From CAZIGM01 sp964538675 (GTDB lineage: Bacteria > Bacillota > Bacilli > Tepidibacillales > Tepidibacillaceae): a stretch of 21,032 bases of DNA. The first letter of the stretch is position 1. Every line of letters begins with the position of its first letter. Location: NCBI GenBank assembly GCA_964538675.1, contig CAZIGM010000032.1, positions 1 through 21,032 on the forward strand, in the 5' to 3' direction. The translations under genes were made by a program, and so were the position numbers. Shown one piece after another: positions 1 through 6,650 of this stretch. Below the pieces are notes generated by a model. The model was not told the origin of the DNA and did no database searches. It worked only from the letters and a program-made list of their open reading frames with translations.

Positions 1-53
1 GCACCTGCCTTACAAGCAGGGGGTCGGCGGTTCGATCCCGTCATCGTCCACCA
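1..53 (+). tRNA. tRNA-Val (anticodon UAC), 3' part only
   Basis: The window opens inside a tRNA. The anticodon arm is visible (stem 4-8 with 16-20, seven-base loop 9-15 reading CTTACAA), which puts UAC in the anticodon and decodes the valine codon GUA. The T arm follows, with TTCGATC as its loop, and then the 3' acceptor strand, discriminator A50 and an encoded CCA at 51-53. The 5' acceptor strand and most of the D arm lie outside the window. In B. subtilis the tRNA genes just upstream of spoIIE are for Met and Glu, so a valine tRNA here is a local difference. Confidence 0.93.
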
Positions 54-64
54 TTATAAAAGGT

Positions 65-93
65 TAACACGCCTACAGGCGTGTTATTTTTTT
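65..93 (+). terminator. Intrinsic terminator after tRNA-Val
   Basis: A perfect 9-bp stem (65-73 with 78-86) closes a TACA loop and is followed by a run of seven T (87-93). It ends the tRNA transcript and insulates spoIIE from it. Confidence 0.9.
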
Positions 94-207
94 GTCTTTT
101 TATAGAAAAATTAAAGATATTTGTCGTTATTAGGTGTTATTTTTATCAAATCGACATTTATTTGTAAAAACGTATGTTCCAATGTGTTACTAATCATTAA
201 TAATTCA

Positions 208-291
208 TGTCAAATATTAAAAAACTGTCGCAAAAAAAATTTGATTATCATACTAGTTATGACAAATTTTATTATTAATAATGTTTATAAT
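208..291 (+). promoter_or_regulatory. Candidate Spo0A-controlled spoIIE promoter
   Basis: A perfect TATAAT lies at 286-291. The best -35 is ATGACA at 259-264, leaving an unusually long 21-bp spacer. That spacer is the known signature of the B. subtilis spoIIE promoter, where phosphorylated Spo0A helps sigma-A RNA polymerase. Candidate 0A boxes (consensus TGTCRAA) are TGTCAAA at 208-214 and TGTCGCA at 226-232 (one mismatch). TGACAAA at 260-266 overlaps the -35, and a reverse-strand copy lies at 150-156 (one mismatch). The spacing and boxes are seen directly; Spo0A control is inferred from the family. Confidence 0.7.
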
Positions 292-320
292 AGGTAGACC
301 AAATAATAGGGGTGTATTTA

Positions 321-2792
321 ATGATTAATAAGACAAGTATTAAAAATAAGGTTAGATTTTATTGGATAATAAATTATTTATCATGGATAAATGATTTGCA
401 TAAAAAGACAATTATAAATTTTACAACTTTATTTTTTAAAAAATTAGAGATTCAGTATCTAACAATGGCATTATTATTAGGTCGAGCAGTTATATTAAAT
501 TCCATTTCGCCTTTTGCATTAGCTTTTTTTGCTATTATGTACTATTTAAAAAAAGATAAATTATTATTAATATCTCTGTCATTAATATTTGGTGCGAAAT
601 TTTCTACTTTAGATAATCAAGCAATTTTTATATTTTCTGGTATGATTATTTACTTATTATTATTAAAGTGGAAATCTGAAATAACATATGCCCCATTTTT
701 AGTAGCAGTAGCAATATTAATACCAAAAAGTGTTTTTTACTTATATTACAATATAGATGAATTTTATTTATGGTTAATGACTTTTACTGAAAGTATACTT
801 GGCTTTGTACTTACTTTAATTTTTATTCAAGCAATTCCTATACTGATATTTAAGCACAAAAAGATGTCGTTAAATCAAGAAGAAGTAATTGCTTTAACTA
901 TTGTTTTAGCATCAGTAATAACTGGAACAATTGGGTGGAATGTAGATGGTTACTCTGTAGAAAATATAATTTCTAGATATTTTATATTAATTTTTTCATT
1001 TACAGGAGGAGGTACCATTGGGGCATCGGTAGGTGTAGTTACTGGATTAATATTAAGTCTTAGTAATCCTAGCGATATTTACCAGATTAGTTTACTTGCC
1101 TTCTCTGGACTTTTAGCAGGATTGTTAAAACAAGGAAAAAAATTAGGAGTTATAATTGGGTTTTTATTAGGTACTACAATATTATCAGTTTACTTGGGGA
1201 CACAAGATGATATCTGGAAAACATTTATGGAGTCAAGTTTAGCGGTAGTTATATTTTTGTTAACTCCAAAAGACTTATTAAATAATATTGCAAAATATAT
1301 ACCTGGAACAAATGAGTTTCATAATTATTATCAAGATTATTTAACCCAAATGAAAAATATAACTTCAAACAAAATAGAACGCTTTGCGAGTATGTTTAAT
1401 CAATTAGCAAATAGTTTTCAAGAAATCTCATATGCTCCAAAATTTGAACAAACTGAACAAATAGATCATTTTATTAACCAAATTACTAAAACAAATTGTA
1501 AAATTTGCTGGAAAAGAAGAAAGTGCTGGAACGAAGATTTTTTTAAAACATATTGCATTATAACAGAACTCATGACAATTATTGAAACAAATAAAACCTT
1601 TTCTAAAAAAAATATTCCAAAACATATATTAGAGCATTGTATAAAAGGAGAACAAGTTGCCTATCAATTAGTTGACATATATGAAAGTTATGAGGAACAT
1701 CTTTATTGGAAAAAGCAATTAGAAGAAAGTAGGCTGTTAGTATCTGAACAATTACACGGTGTATCAAAAGTTATGAAGGATTTTGCTTATGAAATACTAA
1801 AAGAGGATAAAGAATATTTGATTCATGAGGAGCAGATTCATCATTCATTAGAGACGTTTGGACTTTCAATACTACAAGTAAACATTCTTAATTTAGAACA
1901 GGGTAATGTTGAAATAGAAGTATTGCAACCTAGTTGTAACGGGGAAGATAGATGCGTGAAAATGGTAGCGCCTCTTATATCAGAGGTAATTGGTGAAAGT
2001 ATTGTAGTAAAAGAGAAGGAATGTAATTACAAAAATGATGGAAGCTGTAAAATAATATTAAAATCAGCAAAGATTTATGAAATAGAAACTGGTTTTGCAA
2101 GTGCAGCGAAAGATGGGAAATGGTTATCAGGTGACAGTTTTAGTACAATTGAAATAGGAAACGGGAAGTATGCTATAGCATTAAGTGACGGCATGGGAAA
2201 TGGTGAGCGCGCTCAGAAAGAAAGCAATGCTACATTAGAAATACTTAAGCAATTATTGCATTCAGGCTTTGACAAAACATTTTCAGTTAAAACAGTAAAT
2301 TCTATACTATTGTTAAGATCTCCTGAAGAAATTTTTTCTACAGTGGACTTAGCAATAATTGATTTATTTAATGGAAATACAGAATTTTTAAAGGTAGGCT
2401 CGGCTCCAAGCTTCATCAAAAGGGGAAAGGAAATATTCACAATATCAGGCAACAATCTCCCTATAGGAATTATTCAGAATATTGATATTGATTCTAATGA
2501 GTTTAAATTGCAAGCGGAGGATCTATTAATTATGGTAACTGATGGTATATATGATTCTCCAAAACATATAACTAACAAAGAAATATGGATAAAAAGAGTA
2601 ATACAAGAGATAGAAACCAATTCCCCGCAAGAACTAGCCGACTTAATTTTGGAAAAAACGATTAGAGACAAAAAGGGTGTAATAGGGGATGATATGACAG
2701 TTATTGTTTCAAGGATAGAGAAATATAAGCCAGAGTGGAGCATAAAAGCATCTGGAATATCTAAATTAGATAGAATAAAAGAAGCAAATTAA
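321..2792 (+). CDS. spoIIE: Stage II sporulation protein E (Ser phosphatase)
   Basis: SpoIIE dephosphorylates the anti-anti-sigma factor SpoIIAA and so switches on sigma-F in the forespore; it also helps polar septum formation by binding FtsZ. The protein is 823 residues, close to the 827 of B. subtilis. Roughly residues 40-330 are a multi-pass membrane region. A middle region follows, with a C-x2-C-x5-C cluster near residue 393. The C-terminal PP2C-type domain shows SDGMGNG with metal-binding Asp623, MVTDG near 740, and a GDD motif with Asp790 and Asp791. The start is ATG 321, which has an AGGGGTG ribosome site at 308-314. An upstream in-frame GTG at 312 overlaps that site and is unlikely. 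The gene has its own sporulation-type promoter. Confidence 0.97.
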   Translation: MINKTSIKNKVRFYWIINYLSWINDLHKKTIINFTTLFFKKLEIQYLTMALLLGRAVILNSISPFALAFFAIMYYLKKDKLLLISLSLIFGAKFSTLDNQAIFIFSGMIIYLLLLKWKSEITYAPFLVAVAILIPKSVFYLYYNIDEFYLWLMTFTESILGFVLTLIFIQAIPILIFKHKKMSLNQEEVIALTIVLASVITGTIGWNVDGYSVENIISRYFILIFSFTGGGTIGASVGVVTGLILSLSNPSDIYQISLLAFSGLLAGLLKQGKKLGVIIGFLLGTTILSVYLGTQDDIWKTFMESSLAVVIFLLTPKDLLNNIAKYIPGTNEFHNYYQDYLTQMKNITSNKIERFASMFNQLANSFQEISYAPKFEQTEQIDHFINQITKTNCKICWKRRKCWNEDFFKTYCIITELMTIIETNKTFSKKNIPKHILEHCIKGEQVAYQLVDIYESYEEHLYWKKQLEESRLLVSEQLHGVSKVMKDFAYEILKEDKEYLIHEEQIHHSLETFGLSILQVNILNLEQGNVEIEVLQPSCNGEDRCVKMVAPLISEVIGESIVVKEKECNYKNDGSCKIILKSAKIYEIETGFASAAKDGKWLSGDSFSTIEIGNGKYAIALSDGMGNGERAQKESNATLEILKQLLHSGFDKTFSVKTVNSILLLRSPEEIFSTVDLAIIDLFNGNTEFLKVGSAPSFIKRGKEIFTISGNNLPIGIIQNIDIDSNEFKLQAEDLLIMVTDGIYDSPKHITNKEIWIKRVIQEIETNSPQELADLILEKTIRDKKGVIGDDMTVIVSRIEKYKPEWSIKASGISKLDRIKEAN

Positions 2793-2805
2793 AAAAGTGG
2801 TATAA

Positions 2806-2846
2806 CCTTCCTCTTATGTGGATATTAATGTATTAGAAGAGGAGGA
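2806..2846 (+). promoter_or_regulatory. Possible hairpin covering the yabS-like ribosome site
   Basis: CCTTCCTCTT at 2806-2815 can pair with AAGAGGAGG at 2837-2845, giving about nine pairs with one G-U. The 3' arm contains most of the strong Shine-Dalgarno sequence for the next gene. The loop is 21 bases, so stability is modest and the effect is uncertain. Confidence 0.35.
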
Positions 2847-2852
2847 GGGTTT

Positions 2853-3581
2853 ATGGAGAAAGAAGTAACATTTAATCATATTACTTTAATAACAGATGGC
2901 TGTTCAAATCAAGGAATTTCACCTATTGATGCAGCTAGAAAAGCAAGTCAAATAGGAATAACTGTTAATGTATTAGGAATAATTAATGAAGAAGTGAATA
3001 GGAATAAAGGGATAATAGAAATTGAGGATATTGCCTCTGCTGGTGGTGGATTTGGGCAAATTGAAGTAATTGAAAATATATCGAAGACAATTCAAACAAT
3101 AACAAGAAAAGCAATAACAAATACGATTCAAGAAGTTGTTAATAATCAATTGAGTCAAATATTTGGGGAAAATAATTTAACTTCAATTTCACCAAGTAAT
3201 CGTGTACAAGCTTTTGAAATTATTGATAATATCGCGGAATATAGTCATTTAAATACATTGCTATTAATAGATCAGAGTGCAAGTATGATGGATAAAATGG
3301 AAAAAATTAAAGAAGTTTTAGTGGATTTTCAGTTAAGTCTACAATCAAGGGCTGGGAGCAGTAAATTATGTATAGCAACTTTTCCAAGTATGAATAATGT
3401 TATTGACATAAAAATACCTTGGACAAACACTAAAGAACCATTAGAAATATTTATAAGTAAGTTAAGAGCAAGTGGAAACACACCAACAGGTCCAGCTATT
3501 TTATCAAGTATTAGTTATTTTAACCAAAATAATAACAATTTTAATAAGGTAGATGGTGTATTAGATGAGTACATTGTTTAA
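2853..3581 (+). CDS. yabS: YabS-like protein with permuted VWA domain
   Basis: This 242-residue soluble protein matches YabS of Bacillus in position and length (next to spoIIE, about 245 residues). Its molecular function is unknown. The N-terminal part (residues 10-44) looks like the late strands of a von Willebrand A domain: LITDGCSN, then an alanine-rich helix, then GITVNVLGI. The metal-site motif DxSxS comes later (Asp140, Ser142, Ser144), followed by TPTGPAI at 210-216. The usual VWA order is therefore reversed, as in a circular permutation. ATG 2853 follows a strong GGAGGAGGG ribosome site. The end overlaps the kinase gene by 17 bases, which suggests translational coupling and a joint role in sporulation. 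Confidence 0.88.
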   Translation: MEKEVTFNHITLITDGCSNQGISPIDAARKASQIGITVNVLGIINEEVNRNKGIIEIEDIASAGGGFGQIEVIENISKTIQTITRKAITNTIQEVVNNQLSQIFGENNLTSISPSNRVQAFEIIDNIAEYSHLNTLLLIDQSASMMDKMEKIKEVLVDFQLSLQSRAGSSKLCIATFPSMNNVIDIKIPWTNTKEPLEIFISKLRASGNTPTGPAILSSISYFNQNNNNFNKVDGVLDEYIV

Positions 3582-4464
3582 AGAATATGATTTTAGAATT
3601 GGGTTTACTATAAAAGGCGAGTGGAATAATAAAGAATATAAAATAATAGATGTATTAGGTTCGGGGGAAAATGGTGTTGTTTATTTGGTCGAGTTAAATA
3701 AGAGTTATTATGCATTAAAAATATGCTTATCATATTATAACTTGAGTCAAGAGGTAAGTATTATTAAGAATTTAAATGGAGCCCAGGAATTATTTCTTGG
3801 GTTTTCAATATTTGATGTGGATGATTTCAATTATAACGGAAAAACATATTCTTTTTACGTAATGCCCTATGAAAGGGGTGTAACTATAAATAAGTTTCTT
3901 TATAATAAAACACCGAAAGAGTATCTACTCTTATTTAAAAATATTGTTCAGTATCTTTCATATTTTCATGATAAAGGCTGGGTGTTTGGAGATGTTAAAC
4001 CGGAGCATATTTTAATAAATCAAAATAATATGAAAATTAGCTTTGTTGATTTTGGCGGCGTTACAAAAATTAATGAAGGAGTTAAACAATATACCGAAAT
4101 ATATGACCGAGGAAGTTGGAGGATAAGGAATCGTAAAGCTGATTCACATTATGATTTATTTTCACTTTCAATGGTTTTTGTTCAAATAGCTATAGGTAGA
4201 AAAAATCTACAAAAAATATATAATCGAAAAAGAAGAATTACTGATGTTTATGGTATAATACAAAATGTTGAAATGTTAAAATATCTATTTCCAATTATTA
4301 GAGGTATTTGTAATGTTCGATTAAAAACCACAAATGATGTTATTGAAGAAATAGATAAATTATTGTTATATCATAAAGGGAGTAATAATAAGTGGATCTA
4401 TTGGTTATTTGTCAATTCACTTTTTCTATTTATTATAGTGTTTGTGTTATTTATCCAGATATAG
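3565..4464 (+). CDS. yabT: YabT-like membrane-anchored Ser/Thr kinase
   Basis: A Hanks-type protein kinase of 299 residues with one C-terminal membrane segment (about 277-298) and no extracellular domain. That is the layout of B. subtilis YabT (PrkD), a sporulation kinase that is stimulated by DNA and phosphorylates RecA. The glycine-rich loop is LGSGENGVVY (31-40), the ATP lysine Lys52, and the catalytic loop FGDVKPEH with Asp143. In the usual HRD triad the His-Arg pair is replaced by Phe-Gly here. DFG is at 162-164. A basic stretch, GRKNLQKIYNRKRR (211-224), could bind DNA, but this is a guess. ATG 3565 lies inside the end of the yabS-like gene and has only a weak ribosome site, which fits coupled translation. 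Confidence 0.9.
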   Translation: MSTLFKEYDFRIGFTIKGEWNNKEYKIIDVLGSGENGVVYLVELNKSYYALKICLSYYNLSQEVSIIKNLNGAQELFLGFSIFDVDDFNYNGKTYSFYVMPYERGVTINKFLYNKTPKEYLLLFKNIVQYLSYFHDKGWVFGDVKPEHILINQNNMKISFVDFGGVTKINEGVKQYTEIYDRGSWRIRNRKADSHYDLFSLSMVFVQIAIGRKNLQKIYNRKRRITDVYGIIQNVEMLKYLFPIIRGICNVRLKTTNDVIEEIDKLLLYHKGSNNKWIYWLFVNSLFLFIIVFVLFIQI

Positions 4465-4494
4465 AATTCAGCTTTATAAGTAATTAATCTATAT

Positions 4495-4629
4495 ATGGGA
4501 GAAGTATCTAATGAAAGCTATCAAAGAAATTTCAGAATGTCAGGAGCAATTGCTTTTGGGCTTATTTTTTCTGGAGTTATTTCTCAAACAATAAAAAGGA
4601 AAGGTCAGAATCATGTTAAAAATAGTTAA
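4495..4629 (+). CDS. Possible 44-residue single-pass membrane protein
   Basis: A small reading frame between yabT and tilS encodes 44 residues. It has a polar N terminus, a hydrophobic stretch at about residues 15-33 (MSGAIAFGLIFSGVISQTI) and a basic tail (KRKGQNHVKN). That pattern suits a small membrane protein. Its third codon positions are strongly A/T, like the neighbouring real genes, and it overlaps the tilS start by 17 bases. Against it, no convincing Shine-Dalgarno precedes ATG 4495. A second, overlapping 27-codon frame (4511-4594) has a good GGAGAAG site at 4498-4504 but less gene-like codon use. I recognise neither product. Confidence 0.4.
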   Translation: MGEVSNESYQRNFRMSGAIAFGLIFSGVISQTIKRKGQNHVKNS

Positions 4630-5983
4630 AGAAACAATTAGCAGATATAATATGGTTGAAAATTCTAGTCCTCTTATTATTGGGGTTTCAGGTGGTCCTG
4701 ATTCTATGGCGTTACTAGATATTCTTTCAAAAATACTACCTAATAAATTGATTGTAGCACATTTAAATCATAAATTTAGAGGGATAGAGGCAGATCAAGA
4801 TGCGAAATTTGTTAAAGAAGAATGCTTAAAAAGAGGAATAACTGCAATAATAAAAGAAGTAAATGTCCCGAAAATTATGAAAGAAATTAATTTAGGTGCA
4901 CAAGAAGCCGCTAGACAAGTAAGGTATGATTTTTTTTTAGATGTAGCAAAAAAATGGGGTTCTGATAGAATAGTTTTAGGACATCATGCAAATGATCAAG
5001 CTGAAACAATATTAATGAGAATAATAAGAGGTGCGGGAATGCATGGAATCTCAGGTATTCCATATATTCGTGATTTTCAAGGATATAAAATTATTAGACC
5101 ATTATTAGATGTAAAAAAAGAACAAATCGAAGAGTATTGTTTGAAAAATAACGTGAAATATATAATTGATAAAAGTAATTATTCTTCAAAATATTTTAGA
5201 AATGATATAAGATTAAATGTATTTCCATTTTTATCAAAGTATAACAAACAATTTACTAACCATCTTCATCAACTTGGAAGAATTGCACAAGATGAAGACA
5301 ATTACTTAAATAAGGTAGCGAAGAAATTTATTGTAGATAATCTGAGAAAGACTAATTATAATACATACATAATAGATGTTTTATCTTTACAAACTTTGGA
5401 TATTGCTTTACAAAGAAGAGTAATTCATCTAATATTAAAGCAGCATAAAATAAAGCGAGAAATATCATACAAACATATAGAAAGTATTATTAAAATATTA
5501 TACAACTCAAGTCCCTCTAAATCATTGAATTTGCCAGGATTAAGAGTTTATCGCCAATATCAAAGTTTAATAATTACATCATCTTGCCATGAAGAAGTAA
5601 AAAATTATAAATATGATTTAAAGATACCTTGTGAAATAGTATTACCTGAGATAAATAAAAAATTATCTATTTTTGTCAAAAATATTTATGAGAAACAAAA
5701 TGGTATTTGGCAAGTATTTGATTATGAACAATTTAATAATAATTTTATCATTGTTCGCTCCAAAAAAGATGGTGATAGGATAGAGTTATATGGATTACAA
5801 GGGTCTAAAAAAATCAAGAGTTTATATATTGATTTAAAAATACCAAAAGAATTAAGGAATAAAACACCAATTATTGAATCTGGGAATAAAGTTCTTTGGT
5901 TACCAGGTATAAAAAGATCTAAACACTTCTATCCAAGCAAATCAACAATAAAATTTTTATATTTAGTGTTATCTGAAGCATAG
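4613..5983 (+). CDS. tilS: tRNA(Ile)-lysidine synthase
   Basis: TilS uses ATP and lysine to convert C34 of the CAU-anticodon tRNA-Ile to lysidine, so that it reads AUA and is charged with isoleucine. It is essential in most bacteria. The protein is 456 residues (B. subtilis 472). The ATP-pyrophosphatase P-loop SGGPDS is at 26-31, LGHHANDQAET follows near 122-132, and the C-terminal part has the length and position of the TilS tRNA-binding domains. ATG 4613 is preceded by AAAGGAAAGG at 4596-4605. It is followed by hpt, as in Bacillus, where TilS and HprT have been reported to act together as an activator of ftsH, the next gene along. Confidence 0.96.
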   Translation: MLKIVKETISRYNMVENSSPLIIGVSGGPDSMALLDILSKILPNKLIVAHLNHKFRGIEADQDAKFVKEECLKRGITAIIKEVNVPKIMKEINLGAQEAARQVRYDFFLDVAKKWGSDRIVLGHHANDQAETILMRIIRGAGMHGISGIPYIRDFQGYKIIRPLLDVKKEQIEEYCLKNNVKYIIDKSNYSSKYFRNDIRLNVFPFLSKYNKQFTNHLHQLGRIAQDEDNYLNKVAKKFIVDNLRKTNYNTYIIDVLSLQTLDIALQRRVIHLILKQHKIKREISYKHIESIIKILYNSSPSKSLNLPGLRVYRQYQSLIITSSCHEEVKNYKYDLKIPCEIVLPEINKKLSIFVKNIYEKQNGIWQVFDYEQFNNNFIIVRSKKDGDRIELYGLQGSKKIKSLYIDLKIPKELRNKTPIIESGNKVLWLPGIKRSKHFYPSKSTIKFLYLVLSEA

Positions 5984-6043
5984 AAGTAATTAATATTACT
6001 ATAAATAAAACTATATGTGAATGACCTTTTAAGGGAGGTAATT

Positions 6044-6583
6044 ATGGAAAAAAACATCAAAGAAATATTAATTTCTGAAGAGGAAATAAAAGAAAAAACA
6101 AGAGAATTAGGAGAACTTCTTAGTGAAGAATATAAAGGAAAAACTCCTTTAATGATAGGCATATTAAAAGGTGCCATTTTATTTATGTCAGATTTAGTAC
6201 GTACTATGAAAATTAATGTTGAGATAGATTTTATGGCGGTTTCAAGCTATGGCGCTTCTACTCAGTCATCCGGAGTTGTGAGAATTTTAAAGGACTTAGA
6301 TTCAACAATAGAAGGTAGAGATATTATTATTGTTGAAGATATTATTGATAGTGGATTAACTTTAAGTTATTTAATTGATTTATTTAAAAGAAGGAATGTT
6401 AATTCTATAAAGGTGGTTACTTTACTTGACAAGCCTCATCATAGGACTGTAGATTTTAAGCCTGACTATACTGGATTTGTTGTACCTGATGAGTTTGTTG
6501 TAGGATATGGTTTAGACTATGCGGAGAAATACCGCAACTTACCATATATTGGGGTACTAAAACCGGAAGTATACATTAGATAA
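6044..6583 (+). CDS. hpt: Hypoxanthine phosphoribosyltransferase
   Basis: A purine salvage enzyme that joins hypoxanthine or guanine to PRPP to form IMP or GMP in the cytosol. The 179 residues match the family length (B. subtilis HprT 180). The PRPP-binding motif VEDIIDSGLT is at 97-106, with KGA in LKGAILF (42-44) for pyrophosphate contact and Asp151-like residues in the VPDEFVVGYGLDY segment (147-159) near the base pocket. ATG 6044 has a strong AAGGGAGG site at 6031-6038. The in-frame GTG at 6017 lies upstream of that site and would add nine residues with no family match. Transcription stops at a hairpin right after the stop codon. Confidence 0.96.
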   Translation: MEKNIKEILISEEEIKEKTRELGELLSEEYKGKTPLMIGILKGAILFMSDLVRTMKINVEIDFMAVSSYGASTQSSGVVRILKDLDSTIEGRDIIIVEDIIDSGLTLSYLIDLFKRRNVNSIKVVTLLDKPHHRTVDFKPDYTGFVVPDEFVVGYGLDYAEKYRNLPYIGVLKPEVYIR

Positions 6584-6613
6584 AAGAGTCTATTGTTATA
6601 GGCTTTTCTTTTT
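6584..6613 (+). terminator. Intrinsic terminator after hpt
   Basis: A 10-bp stem (6584-6593 with 6598-6607, two G-U pairs) closes a TGTT loop and is followed by C and five T. The stem begins one base after the second position of the hpt stop codon, so termination is tight to the gene. Confidence 0.75.
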
Positions 6614-6621
6614 GATACAAT
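6593..6621 (+). promoter_or_regulatory. Candidate sigma-A promoter of ftsH
   Basis: TTGTTA at 6593-6598 (4 of 6) is 17 bp from TACAAT at 6616-6621 (5 of 6). The -35 falls inside the loop of the hpt terminator, so the two signals share DNA. A start near 6628 would leave a leader of about 23 bases. Confidence 0.55.
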
Positions 6622-6650
6622 AATATAAGTGTCGTGAGAGGAGGTAAGGA

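Noticed and set aside
4450..4464. 15-base match (TATTTATCCAGATAT) between the end of yabT and 20763-20777
   Set aside because: A single shared 15-mer in 21 kb of about 30 percent GC sequence can arise by chance, and the flanks do not match.
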